From: Zygnema cylindricum
Lineage: Eukaryota > Streptophyta > Zygnematophyceae > Zygnematales > Zygnemataceae
Length of the DNA: 64,000 nt
Reading direction: 5' to 3'
Assembly (NCBI GenBank): GCA_037447655.1
Contig: JBBHKE010002234.1
Location: 60,001 to 124,000 of the forward strand
The number at the start of each line of letters is the position of its first letter. Within the stretch, counting starts at the first letter, position 1. Positions 1-11,500 of this stretch are shown piece by piece. The position numbers and the translations under genes are program-made. The notes under the pieces are model-generated. The model searched no databases and was not told the DNA's origin. It saw nothing but the letters and a program-made list of their open reading frames with translations.

Positions 1-1356
1 CCCAAACCGTACTTCCTTCAATTCCACTTGTGGATTATGGGTACGCCTTCACCACATCAGGTAAAACCTTTGAGTGGCTTATTGACTGTGGCGCTTCCCA
101 TCATATGTGTTGCCATCTTGAATTAATGACAAATGTTGTTCCTTTGTCTGTTCCTCTCAAAATTTCTCTTGGCAACAATATGATATTGACATCAAATATG
201 GTTGGACAGGTGCAGTTTAAATCCAATTCACGCGATTTTCTTCCCATAATCTTGGACAAAGTATACTTTGTTCCAAAATTAAAGAAAAACCTTTTTTCGG
301 CTGGAAGCGCCCTTTGTAACGGAAATTATGGCATTATCAACGAAACAAATGTTCAGTTTTATTCCTCTACTCGCACCCTTATTGGTAGTGGAACTAGTTA
401 AGGCACTCTTTATGTTCTTGATTTTTTTAAAGACATTGCCTTTGCTAATTTAGCTACTTCTTCTACCTCTTCTTGTTTTCATAAGTGGCACCTTCGCTTT
501 GGTCACTTAAATGGTCATAGTTTAGTTTCTCTTCAAAAAGGCCTTGTAATTGGACTTGTCAATTATAATGAAAGTACAATTGATTTTTGCAATGGTTGTG
601 TCATCGGCAAAATGCCACGTTTTACTTTTCATTCTAGCAATTCTCGTTCACAATTCCCTCTTGATCTCATCCATAGCGATGTTTGTGGACCCATGCGAAT
701 TGCAAGTATGAGTGGTGCGATATACTTTCTTACCTTCATTGATGACTATTCACGTTCTACATATGTCTATTTTATGAAACAGAAGTCTGAGGTCTTTTCT
801 CATTTTCAACACTTTAAATCTCTTGTCGAAAATCATCTTTCCTCTCGCATTAAAATATTAATGACCGATAATGGGGGGGAGTATATGTCTAACCTTTTCT
901 CTGAATTTTTACTTTCACATGGCATTATCCATCAAACTACTTCTCCCTATAATCCACAACAAAATAGTGACGTCGAACGGCTAAATCCCACTTCTTGACA
1001 TGACTCGCTCCATTCTTCATTTTTCTTCCTTACCCTATCCTTTTTGAGCCGAAGCCGTTCTAACCTCCTCTTATGTGCGTAATAAGTTGCCTACCTTCGC
1101 TCTTCCCAACAAAACTCTGTTTGAGGCATGGCACGGGAAAAAGCCCGATGTGTCTCATTTTCGGATTTTTGGTAGTGAAGCTTATTATAAGGATCTCACT
1201 AATAAGGATGGCAAATTAGGCGCACGCGCCATTCGAGGAATTTTTGTGGGCTATTCCCCAAATTCAAAGACGTATCGCATTTGGTGCCCTTCATCGCGTC
1301 GTATTATTACCACGCGTGACGTTGTCTTTAATGAAATACCACTAATCCGCAAACTA

Positions 1357-1555
1357 CACCGCGAATCGTTATTAGCGTTGAGAAATTATTAGTGTAAAGA
1401 AAAAATTAGCGTCATTCATTCCAATTTAGTGCTAGGAGACGTGGCAGATTATGGTCCATGTCTTTAAATAGTGTATTTTATTCTATTTAAGGTATTAATG
1501 TCAAAATTTTGGGGTGCCGATAAAGAGTTCATAAGGCTAATAACGATTCGCGGTG
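1357..1555. mobile_element. MITE, TA-target family, ~200-bp type, inside copia pol
   Basis: 199-bp element with terminal inverted repeats beginning CACCGCGAATCGTTATTAG, flanked by TA at 1355-1356 and 1556-1557. Near-identical copies lie at 38573-38770 (same orientation) and 56075-56274 (inverted). Element plus one TA is 201 bp, a multiple of three, and the copia reading frame is in register on both sides, so the host sequence gives an independent proof of the insertion boundaries and of a 2-bp TA target duplication. No coding capacity. A TA duplication fits the Tc1/mariner (Stowaway-like) group, though the TIR is not the classical Stowaway one. Confidence 0.92.
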
Positions 1556-1890
1556 TAATCCCTGATTTTCCACTCACTCCGTTGAAATTCGATTTCCCCT
1601 CCAATCTCCTAACCCCTAATCCTGATACATCCACTCCATTTAACCCTTTAACACCCCAATTATCCCCTATTCTTTCAGTTCCTTTCCTCCATCAGAATTT
1701 TCTCTTTCTGGCAGTTCTGGTGAAATCTCTACCTACGACAATACTACACTCCAAACACATTTTGTTTCATCGCCCGCAGATTCTGTCCCATCGCATGAGG
1801 CGTGTGAATTTTTTCCACCGACGACGTCTGTCGTTTTGACCCAAATGGATTCTCCACCAACTACGTTTGTCGTTTTGACAGATTCTACAC

Positions 1891-2226
1891 CCACTACATC
1901 TGATTTTTTAGAACCGACTATTTCACCTGAACAAATTACTTACGACATAGCACACGCACGAGAATTCCCACTTGGAAAATTCGCGACAGGTTGGCTCACG
2001 CCAACCTTGCTGACGTGCGCGACCCACCTACATTAAAATTTGCTTTAAACCGACCTACCCACTACATCTGATTTTTTAGAACCGACTATTTCCCCTGAAC
2101 AAATTTCCGTACGACACAGCACACGCACGAGAATTCCCACTTGGAAAATCCGGGACAGATTGGCTTACGCCAACCTTGTTGACGTGCGCGACCCACCTAC
2201 ATTAAAATTTGCTTTAAACCGACCTG
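1891..2226 (+). repeat. 168-bp tandem duplication inside copia element 1
   Basis: Two adjacent copies start at 1891 and 2059 (period 168 bp, 56 codons), lying in the linker between integrase and reverse transcriptase. The copies differ at only a few positions, so the duplication is fairly recent relative to the decay of the element. Confidence 0.85.
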
Positions 2227-3801
2227 ACGCTGACATGTGGCGCCTCGCGGCTACTCATGAGTTCGAATCATTAATGACAAATAAGACCTAGACGCTTTGT
2301 ACAGTGCCGCCAAATGGCCGCGCTATTGGTTCGAAATGGGTCTTCAAAATCAAATGGTTTCGCCGACGGATTTATCGAACAGTACAAAGCGCGCCTGGTG
2401 GCGAAGGGTTACTTACAAACGGAAGGAGTGGACTACCACGAAAATTTTGCCCATGTCGCAAAATTCGAATACATTTGTACGATTTTGTCTCTTGCCGCCA
2501 GCCATGACTGGGAGCTTCAGCAGATGATGTCAAAACTGCTTTTCTCCACGGCGGTCTTGATGAGGACATCTACATGGATCAAGCGCCTGGTTTCGTCATC
2601 ATTGGTAAAGAATCTCTTGTTTGTCACTTGCAAAAGTCCATTTATGGCCTCAAGCAGACCCCACGTGTGTGGCATAAAACGCTAGTCTCTGTTTTGTTAA
2701 AAGAAGGATTTAGAGAAATAACTACAGATCTTGGAATTTATGTTAGAATTTATGTTAGAGGTACAGGAGACAATTTAATCATTATCATTATTTATGTCGA
2801 TGATCTCATTCTCGTTGGTTCTAGCAAGATAAAAATACACAAAATCAAAATTGCTCTCTCATCACATTGGCCAATGTCTGATTTAGGCAATCTTGATTAT
2901 TGTCTAGGCATTACGGTTTTACGTCACAGATCTGCACGCATTTTACTTATGAGTCAAGAACATTACATCATTGATCTTTTGGAATAATTTCATATGGTTG
3001 ATTGTATTCCGGTGACTACTCCTTTTGATCCTAATACTCCTCTTACCAAACTAACCTCCGATGGGAATGCCGAAGGAGATGTAGCTTCCCTTTACCGCTC
3101 TATTATAAGAAAGTTAATGTATGCTATGCTTGGTACTAGGTTGGATATTTGCATAGTTGTTTGTCTTTTATCGCAATTTTCTCATTGTGCCACCCTTACG
3201 CATCTCCAAGCTGCCAAACGGGTACTCCGTTACCTTCAAGGGACCAAGCATCTTCACCTCACTTTCTCTTTTTCCTCTTTTTCCTCATCCCCATCCTCTT
3301 TTTCTTCTTCCGTGGATACCTCCATTTTCGGATATTGTGATGCGGATTGGGGAAATCAACCCGACGATCGACGCTCGATTTCCTGTGTTTGTTTCTCCCT
3401 CGGCAATGGCCTTGTTTCTTGGTCTTCCCGCAAGCAAACTACGGTTGCCCTCTCCTCCACCGAAGCCGAGTATATGGCCGGCACCTCCGCCACCAAATCG
3501 GCCATTTGGTTGCGCCGCCTTCTCACCGATCTCTCTTTCCTACCTTCTTCCCCTACTCCCGTTTTTTGTGATTCTCAAAGGGCTTTAGCCCTTATGAAAA
3601 ATCCGATTCATCACACTCGCACCAAACACATTGATATTCAGTTTCATTTTACTCGAGAAAAAATCATAGACGGCACCGTCTCTTTCTCTCATTGTGCTTC
3701 GATTTCTCAACTTGCCAATTTCCTTATCAAACCTCTCCCTCGCCTTTTGCTTCACCAACACATTTTTACCGCCGATCTTCATGACTAGCCATGCTTCAAT
3801 C

Positions 3802-3810
3802 GAGGGGGGG
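3802..3810 (+). other. Polypurine tract of copia element 1
   Basis: GAGGGGGGG directly follows the end of the RNase H domain and precedes TATTGAAAGTG, the start of the 3' LTR. It is the plus-strand primer site expected in an LTR retrotransposon. Confidence 0.8.
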
Positions 3811-3813
3811 TAT

Positions 3814-4201
3814 TGAAAGTGTTAATTTTCTCTCTTAAAGCTTATGTCTAAATTCACATCTTAAAAATCCTAAACTCTACTATAGAAGTACATGTCTTTT
3901 ATTGTACTTTATAAATGACGTTATGATCCTCTTAGTGGAATGTACAATACCTTTTATAGTATAGAATGATATTTAGTGGAATGTACATACCTCTTGTAGT
4001 GTAGACATGATTCTCAGTGGAATCGCAAGTCAATAGAATTCTTTTGACGTAACTAGTTATACCCACATTAGTTACGTCTTGTCCTAGATCTACCTTGAAC
4101 CGACGACGTTTTCATATTACGGTACTGTAAAAGTCACTTGTCTCACATGTATTATTTATCAATTCAAAAAGGACACTAAGACGACAAACTTCTCGCCTAC
4201 A
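3814..4201 (+). repeat. 3' LTR of copia element 1 (right end uncertain)
   Basis: Begins TGAAAGTG just after the polypurine tract. The right boundary is proposed at ...CGCCTACA (CA at 4200-4201), giving about 388 bp. The 5' LTR is outside the window, so neither the end nor a target duplication can be confirmed. Confidence 0.45.
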
Positions 4202-4319
4202 TTCTCTTGTTTGTCATCTATTTTTTCTTGTCTTTTGGTCGTATTTTATTTTGTCTCTACATATCATCTTTTGTCTCCATTTTTATTTTGGCCTCACATG
4301 GTCTCTCATTTAATAGTCC

Positions 4320-4646
4320 CTCCCCCCCTCTCTTCCTCCCTTTCTCCCTTTCTCCATTTCTCCAACTCTAGCTCTCTCCCTCCCTCACTCTTTCCTTTTC
4401 CCCCTTTTTCCCACTTTCTCCCTTTCTCCTTTTCTTCCCAGATTTCAAAGGTAAAACTTCCTGGCCATAACCCTCCCTTTTTCCCCCTTTCTCTTCCTCC
4501 CTCCCTTGCTAACGTAGGCAAACTTCCGAGCCTACCATCCCCATTCCTCTCTCTCTCCCTCCCTCTCTCCTACTCTTTTTTGTGCTTATAAAGGCAACAC
4601 CCTTGGGCCTAACTCTCCCTCTCTCCCTTCTTCCTATATTATGAAG
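4320..4646 (+). repeat. Pyrimidine-rich intron with repeated splice-acceptor units
   Basis: CT-rich tract upstream of a kinase exon. It contains about four degenerate copies of a unit made of an acceptor-like AG, an exon-start-like GCAARACTTCC and a CT-rich stretch, at about 4449, 4514, 4590 and 4641. Only the last copy is followed by kinase coding sequence. The same arrangement precedes the homologous exon at 42926. Reading frames across this tract are low-complexity and not genes. Confidence 0.6.
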
Positions 4647-6466
4647 GCAAGACTTCGGAGCCTCTCTCGTGGGAGATTCGCCTCCGAGTGGCCCTCCACG
4701 CGGCCAAAGGCCTCGCTTACCTCCACCAAAAAAAAATTATTCATCGTAGTCTTACTTCTGGGAACCTTCTTTTTGATGAGGTTTGTTTTTTTGTCTATGT
4801 GAATTTGACGTAGGGATGGAGAAACACAGACGCCGACTATTGTTGTTGGAGTAAAGAAATTTTTAGTCTGGGGCATAATTATAAACGTTTTTCTTAAGTT
4901 TTTGTCCTCTTACAAAAAAAGACATAATTCAAGTTCCTCACATCAACTCTAATTCATCAGATGTATAGCCACGTACCTTGCGTAAAAAAATGACATCATC
5001 ACTAAGGGGGTGTACCCATGTAACCAATACTTTGAAGTGGTACTTTGTATTTTAGTGAAGATTTTCCATGCTACTATGCAGTGCATTCCAATGTGCGCAT
5101 ATAAAATCGTTACTTTGAAATGTGACGGTTTTACACATGGATAAAAACTTGTGATTGTTGTAGATGACTACAAAACTTGCGACAATTGGTGACATTTACA
5201 AAAATAGCGACGGTTGTAGACGTTCAGTGTTTTATGACATTGTTGACGTTTAGGGTTTTGTGACATTGTGACCTCATGCTCCGTTAAGATAGGATCGATG
5301 TCACTAATTCCAAAAAAAATCGCCATGGTTTCTCGATTTTATTTTTTCGTCTTTCTCACTCTACTTGCCATCAAACAAGCCCAAAGATAGGCAAAGAAAT
5401 TATTTTTTAGAGCTTTTTCATTTCATGCCACTAATGTAGTGTTTCATTCCAAACATATGAGATAGGAGCGGTCGTGTGAGTTGGAGAGGGAGAGGGAGAG
5501 GCGTCGATAAAGTAGATGTTTGCAAACATGAATGAAAGTAAAGGTCCGAGTTGTAGTTTTTTTGAAATACATGCGCGTGACGGTCAAGGAAAAAATTAAC
5601 TCGTTCTCTTCCTTGTGCAAAAAAATCCACATTTGTGTGGCCCGCGCGTGGGCGCTTTATCATTACTTGTTCAAGTGATACCAAACTACAATCACCTCAG
5701 GTTAACGTTTTCCGATTTCTTGGAATCGCATGCCTGTGGGTCGAAAAGAGGAACACGACAAACTTTTTGCAAATTAGGCCAAGAGCGGAGTACATTCAAT
5801 GTATGAAGATGACGTCTACTGTTTTGTGGTTTTTATAATTTTCACCGGATACTTTACCACATGGGCACACCGCCTAAGATAAGACCATATAACCTCACCC
5901 TCTCCCTCTCCCTCTCTCTAAATTCATTTCCTTTTTTTCCCCAGGAGTTTATCTCAAAACTAAATAGTTTTAAAATGGCTAAACAGATGGATGATGACCA
6001 AACGGATGTTTCAACACATATTTATCAAATTTGGGGTTATACCGACTCGAGCTACTTGGAAACATGTCTCTCTCCCGCTCTCTCTCCCTCTCCCACCCCC
6101 CTCTCCCTTGCCCTTTCCCATCTCCCTAATTTCCCGTCTTCTCAGTCCTTTTTTCCAAGTCGACTGTCCTTCAAGAGCGATGTCTATTCTTTCAACATTT
6201 TGCTTCTTGAGCTCATTACGAGAGGAAGTGCCCAAGTGGAAAATGAAGTTTCATTAAGTGAATGGGCAAAATATTTTTTGGCGGGAAATGAACCCGATGT
6301 CAAAAGTTTAATAGATCATGATTTACTTTTCCTTCTTTCTGAAAAAAAGGTTTAGATTGCAGCTCAAACTCATGCAATTGCGGCTCGAGGATGTATAGAG
6401 GAAGAGTCGTCGTCTCGACCGGAGATGGAGGAACTGGTGGAGTTAATAGAACCACTTTTGATTTGA
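4647..6466 (+). pseudogene. RLCK-like pseudokinase gene fragment (three C-terminal exons)
   Basis: Three exons homologous to the C-lobe of plant receptor-like kinases. Exon 4647-4780 reads through [19 protein letters not shown] and [15 protein letters not shown], the catalytic-loop region with HRD replaced by HRS, and ends at a GT donor. Exon 5945-6065 follows a CCCAG acceptor and has the same 121-bp length as the exon at 43375-43495; DFG is absent. The last exon (from 6146 or 6160) reads SFKSDVYSFNILLLELITRG and SRPEMEELVELIEPLL and ends at TGA 6464-6466. An in-frame TAG at 6353-6355 and a junction between the last two exons that visible splice sites do not join in frame argue for a pseudogene. 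The upstream exons are missing: the copia element ends just before. The first intron carries the MITE at 5006-5874. Confidence 0.75.
5006..5874. mobile_element. Harbinger-type MITE, copy 1 (869 bp)
   Basis: Ends are GGGGGTGTACCCATGT on the left and ACATGGGCACACCGCC on the right, flanked by TAA at 5003-5005 and 5875-5877. The 3-bp TAA/TTA duplication and G-rich TIR are those of PIF/Harbinger (Tourist-like) elements. Three relatives are at 54911-55853, 57537-58423 and 58495-59402. No transposase is visible, so it is non-autonomous. It lies in the intron of the kinase fragment. Confidence 0.82.
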
Positions 6467-6605
6467 TTGGGTTTAATTTGGCTGAACCCAATTGGTTTGG
6501 AAATGTTAAAAGGAAGCACGTGTTTAATTTTATTGTCTAACAAAGTTTATATTATGTTAGGAATAAATAGTTTGGATTTGGTATTTGTTTGGTTTAGGTT
6601 ATACT
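6467..6605. other. Short spacer after the kinase fragment
   Basis: AT-rich sequence between the kinase stop codon and the first LTR of copia element 2; it could be former 3' UTR. Its last five bases, ATACT at 6601-6605, are the left target-site duplication of element 2. Confidence 0.5.
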
Positions 6606-7601
6606 TGTTGAAATCACTAGATTTAGGGGAGGTATTTTCTAGGTCTTAATTAAAATAAAAGGAAAAGAAAAGCAGAGGCAACTTGCCTCCACCTTCTCTC
6701 TCTGACCCCCATACTTGTTGTAGTCACTGAAGGAGAGAGAGGGCGGTGGAGCCATGGCTGCCTTAGCTCCATAGTCAGGGCTTAAGAGTGACCTAAGTCA
6801 CTCTCAACCAAAAAGACTGAGTCCGGCAGGACTCGAACCTCCGACGGGTAGGGCGAGGCATAGCCGTCAACCCATACCAGTTTGTCGTAGTAGTCCGTTA
6901 AGATACATAGGGTCCGATAGCTATTTAAACAATAGATAGACGACTAATCCAATTAACGGAATTACAAATAGGATACTTAGAAACTAGTTGGGAAATTAAG
7001 TGCGCACGAAACAAATGTACCGGACATTTGTTTTGAACGGCTAGGAATTAAAGCCGACTTAGATCTGACGGCTCACATCATCGCGGAGATCTTGGAATGG
7101 CCGCTTTGGCGGTTTACGAATGTAACATAACCTGGCGACACGTGACAATATGTCATTGGGAAGCTGGAATCGCGGGGAGCGTGATGACAAGTCCGGAGGA
7201 GACAAGCGTCCACTCCATGGCCTTGTCGTACACAGGCCGTAAAGAAAGTACATCGGACATGGTACTTTTCTGTACTATACAGTCTTCTGATTGGTCTCGT
7301 ACTTCAGTAGATAGGGGTTGTGAGAGGTTTTGGGACTTAGTGGATTGAGGAGGTAGCCGCCTCTCTCGCAACAAGATTGTATATATATTGGCATCTTTGC
7401 CGCTTGATAATTAATCACCTGGTAAGGCGTTTTCAGTGATTCCTTTTTCTGTGGACTCAGGGGAGTCCAGACTGCACAAGGGTGTTGTCACGCTATCTAT
7501 TTATCAGCTAGGGTAGCAGTTGCTCTCGTTGAAAGTGGGTTAGTCAAAAACTACGTAGAGGCTTCCTCATTCTTGGTCCAAATGGAGGACATAGAGTTGC
7601 A
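6606..7601 (+). repeat. 5' LTR of copia element 2
   Basis: Starts TGTTGAAATC and ends GAGTTGCA, 996 bp. A TATATATA box near 7379-7386 suggests the promoter of the element. ATG at 7582-7584 near the LTR end opens the Gag frame. On the antisense strand the segment 6829-6839 is GGTTCGAGTCC, a perfect B-box-type sequence, followed on that strand by TTTTT (plus-strand 6810-6814). The plus strand also has the hairpin GAGTCC-GGCA-GGACTC at 6819-6834. Confidence 0.95.
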
Positions 7602-8560
7602 GGTTATGGGTCCACCCTCTAAGGTACCCATATTAAACGGATCTAGATTCATTTATTGGGAAGCTATGGATTCATTTACTAGAAAGCTATGATGACAGGG
7701 GCATTATGTGAGAAACGATACTGGGGTATTGTTAGTGGACAAGTGAAACGTCCATCTCAAGGAACTCCACCAGGTTTTGGAGGAGTGAGGTTTTCTGCAG
7801 CAGGATCTGCTCCAACGGAGGAGATAGATGATGGGGACTCCAGTGTGTCCGAAAAAGGGAAAGGAAAGAAGACACCTCTCACTCCTATTGCCATGGCACC
7901 CGGAGCGGTGGCCGTGAAGACTGAAGAAAATGACATTCAGATGTGGGAGTACACCAACATGAATGCAAGGCACTTCATTTTTAGGCACCTCACCCAAGCG
8001 TTGGCAACTTCTCACCTTCAAATATTCAAGGCTAAGGAGTTGTGGATGACCTTAGTGGAGATCTTTAGAGCTGGCACCATTCAGGAGCTTCAGCTGGCTA
8101 AGCAAAGGCTGATCAATTACACTTTCAAAGGAGGAAAGATGTTGGACTATTGCACCGATCTCTCTTGTCTATAAATAGAGATGGAGAGTGCCGAGTGGAC
8201 AGGCACTATGAAGATGAAAGTTAACACTCTCATCATGAAGTTGCCGGAGGAGTATGAAAATATAGTGTATCGGGTGCAACAAATGGATCATAGTGCTTGG
8301 AAGTGGAGCACCGTGGTCAGAATGATACTTGTACAGTAAAACACTATTGAGATCCGAAGAGGAGGAAAGAGCGTGCAAGCTCTAGCTGCCTGAACTAACC
8401 GGTGGAGGAAGGATCCGAAGAAGCCGTACCACAGCTTCAAAAGGGAAAAGGATCAATCTGAAGAACCAAGGACTTTAAAGGGCCTTTGTCATTTCTGCAA
8501 AAAGCCGGGCACTTCATAGCTGATTGCATCAAGCTATCGGAGTTGAGGCTCCAAGAAAAT
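7582..8560 (+). pseudogene. gag of copia element 2 (broken)
   Basis: The Gag frame opens at ATG 7582, 20 nt inside the LTR, and reads through the primer binding site (VMGPPSKVPILNG), as in the sister copies. A 23-bp tandem duplication near 7650-7693 shifts the frame, after which Gag continues from 7689 (GALCEKRYWGI, ARHFIFRHLTQAL, LWMTLVEIFRAGTIQELQLAKQ) to a stop at 8172-8174. Further gag sequence follows to about 8400. The nucleocapsid zinc knuckle reads CHFCKKPGHFIADC at about 8489-8530. Gag would form the virus-like particle and bind RNA; this copy cannot make a full protein. Confidence 0.85.
7602..7616 (+). promoter_or_regulatory. Primer binding site, half-tRNA (iMet anticodon arm) type
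   Basis: GGTTATGGGTCCACC directly abuts the 5' LTR. It is complementary, apart from one C-to-T change, to the anticodon-arm segment GGUGGGCCCAUAACC of plant initiator tRNA-Met rather than to the tRNA 3' end. This is the arrangement known for Drosophila copia and yeast Ty5. Confidence 0.8.
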
Positions 8561-11500
8561 CGTGGAGGTGGTTCTTCCGGAGGGAAGAAGAAAGCACTTG
8601 TGGTCACACGAGTTAAAGGAGAGACCAAAGAAGACGAGTCCTCCGAGGAGGAGGATGGGGAGCTTCTTCTTGACGAGAATCTTGAGGAGAAGAAGATCCC
8701 TCGAAAACAGAAGTGTGCCCTTGGAGCCATTCGGGAAGCACCAGAGGAGGGATGGATCATCGACTCAGGTGCATCTATGCATATGTGTCGTGACAGGCAC
8801 CTCTTCACTAAGATAAGAAAGATCCCTACTATGGAAATAGAGTATGGGGATGGGAGAGTAGTTACCACAGATCTAGTGGGATCGGTAGATCTGAAAGTCT
8901 TAGAGGAGGGTAAGACCTCTATCCTCACCTTCTTAGATGTGCTCTACATTCCTCAGTTGAGTAAGAATCTTGTGTCTACTTCTGTATTAGATGACAAGGA
9001 TTTTGATACCTTCACTAGAAAGGGAGTCTTTACAGCTAAGTATGGAGATGAAGTCTACTTCACAGCTGATAAGGGTAGCCAAGGAATGTTTAGGCTTAAC
9101 CTGAGTAATGAAAAGAAAAGTGCTTACTATGGTGGTGTTCCGAGCTTGGTGATCAGGCATAAGCGTTTGGGACATGTGCATTTTGATAGACTGAGTGAAA
9201 TGAAGAAGCTGGGTGTAGTAGAGGGCATTTAGTTTGGGGATAATGAGATGAAAGATGACTGTAGTGGCTGTGCCCAAGGTAAGGCTCACAGACTTCCCTT
9301 TCCCAAAACTGCCACATATAGAGGTGAGAAAGTACTAGATCTAGTCCACACAGATATCTGGGGACCAGCAAGGGTGCCTTCGGTTGAAGGAAAGAGGTAT
9401 ATGTTGACAATTACCGATGATTGGTCCAGATATTCCAGAGTCTACTTCCTGAAAACAAAGTCTGAAACACCAAAATACTTTAAAGAATACAAAGCCTGGA
9501 GTGAGAAGTTGCACGGAACCCCCATTAAGAGAATATGGAGTGATAATGGGGAAGAGTACACCTCTAACCAGTTTGACGATTATTAAAGAGATGAGGGAGT
9601 TCAGCATAAGAAAACTGTACCGAATAATCGAGAACAAAATGGGGTAGTTGAGAGGTTAAACCAGACTTTGGGAGATAATGTGTGCTGCATGTTGGCAGAT
9701 AAGAAAATAGGAAGAAGATTTTGGGCAGAGGCCATGAACTATGCTAACTACATTAAGAATAGAGTCCTCACCACAGCTGTTAAAGGAATGACCCCTTATG
9801 AGAGATGGGTTGGAAAGAAACCGAATGTTTCTCACTTGAAAGTATTCGGTAGTCAAGTTTACAGTCTTGACACAGATAAGAAAAACTGGAAACTAGATGC
9901 TAAAGGGAAAACGGGATATTTTGTGGGATATGATGAGGATGTCATCGGTTATAGATTCTATGACTTAGCTAAACAAGATATCATTCTGATAAAGCATCTA
10001 GTTGTTATGGATGAATGGAAGTCTTTTGATCCCTTCAAATACACTAAGAAAATCAGAATTAGCTTTGAGTTCGAGAGTGAGGAGGACTTAGATCTTCCCA
10101 AAAGGGATACTAGTGAAAACATGATTGCAGATCCAAGGGAGATAAAAGATGGGGGAGATATTCCAGAATCTCATCATATTCCTACACCCTTTGATGAGAG
10201 ACAGGAAGAGGAGTCAGAACCGATTCCCATGGATAGGGGAGCTGATAAGACAGTTCGGAGGAATCCAAGACTTCCCTCCATTCCAGCTTCAGACTTTGAG
10301 GGAGGACGGAGGAGCAGCAAAAGGCTTCAAGGAAAATAGGCTGGTTGTAAGGTAACAAAGCTTTCTCATCCAAATGAGCCTCAGTCATACTCGGAGGCAA
10401 TGGACAGTCCGAAGAAAAAAAGGTGGGTCAGAGCCATAAATGATGAGATGGCTTCAATCATGGAGGCAAATACTTAGTAGTTGGTGGACTGTCCACCAGA
10501 TAGAAAACCCATTGGGTGTAAATGGGTATTTAAACTGAAACTGAATCCAGATAACACCATTGAGAGATTTAAGGCTCGGCTGGTGGCAAAAGGGTTCACT
10601 CAAAAAGAGGGGATAGATTATGAGGAGACCTTTGCTCCGGTAGTTCGATTCCCATTTGTAAGGATTCTCCTTAGTCTTGCAGCATCGGAAGACATGGAAA
10701 TTCACCAGATGGATATCAAAACCGCCTTCCTCAACGATGAACTAGAGGAAGAAACCTACATGCGGCAACCAGAAGGTTTTGTAGAGGAAGGAGAGGAAAG
10801 CAAAGTCTGCAAACTTATAAAGTCCCTATATGGACTAAAGCAGGCCACCAGACAATGGAATTAGAAACTAGATGAGTTTCTTACCAGTCTGGGGTATATT
10901 CGGATCAATTATGATCATTCTATTTATATGTTTGAGGATGAGAATGGTGTGATTTTTATTGCAATTTATATAGATGATTTGCTGGTATTGAGTAAGTCTA
11001 TGGAGAAGATAAATAGGTTAAAGAAAGATCTGGGAAGTAGATTTGACATGAAGGATTTAGGAGAGGCTAAATATATTCTGGGAATTCAAATGGAAAGAAA
11101 TAGGAAGAAGAGGATCATCAGACTTACACAGAAAGAGGCTATAGGAAATATGCTGGAGAAATTCCAGATGGAGAATGCAAACAGTTGTACCACTCCCATG
11201 GACTTGAAGAAAGTAAGTGATGGAAGTGTAGAAGGAGGAGTGATAATGTTAGATGATCAGATGAGTCCTGAAGAGAGGCAGTTTATGAAGTCTATTCCCT
11301 ACAGACAGGTTGTAGGAAGTTTGATTTACTTTATGAATTGTACTAGACCTGACATAGCTGCAGCAGTTGGAGTCCTCAGTAGGAGTCTTAATGATCCTAG
11401 AAAGAGAGACTGGGAGGCAGCCAAGAGAGTAATGAGATACCTGGTGGGAACTAGGGATCTATGGTTGCATTTGGGAGGGGAGCACACTGACATCACTACT

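Larger units (their letters stand above)
1..3788 (+). pseudogene. Ty1/copia element 1, gag-pol remnant (5' end outside the window)
   Basis: Decayed polyprotein of a copia retrotransposon. In order: aspartic protease near 73-100 (WLIDCGAS, so the usual DSGA is DCGA); GAG-pre-integrase with HKWHLRFGH near 482-510; integrase core about 650-990 with HSDVCGP and TDNGGEY; integrase C-terminal part 1075-1353 continuing at 1558; reverse transcriptase about 2290-2990 with YVDD at 2793-2804; RNase H about 3320-3780 with DADW, STEAEYM and KHIDIQFHF. This domain order (integrase before RT) is the copia order. The reading frame is broken by stops at 399-401, 996-998 and 2288-2290, by frameshifts around 1000-1075, 1840 and 2510-2574, and by a MITE at 1357-1555. 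It cannot make a full polyprotein. Unlike the other copia copies in the window it belongs to a different lineage, judging by its protein sequence and its 3' end. Confidence 0.93.
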
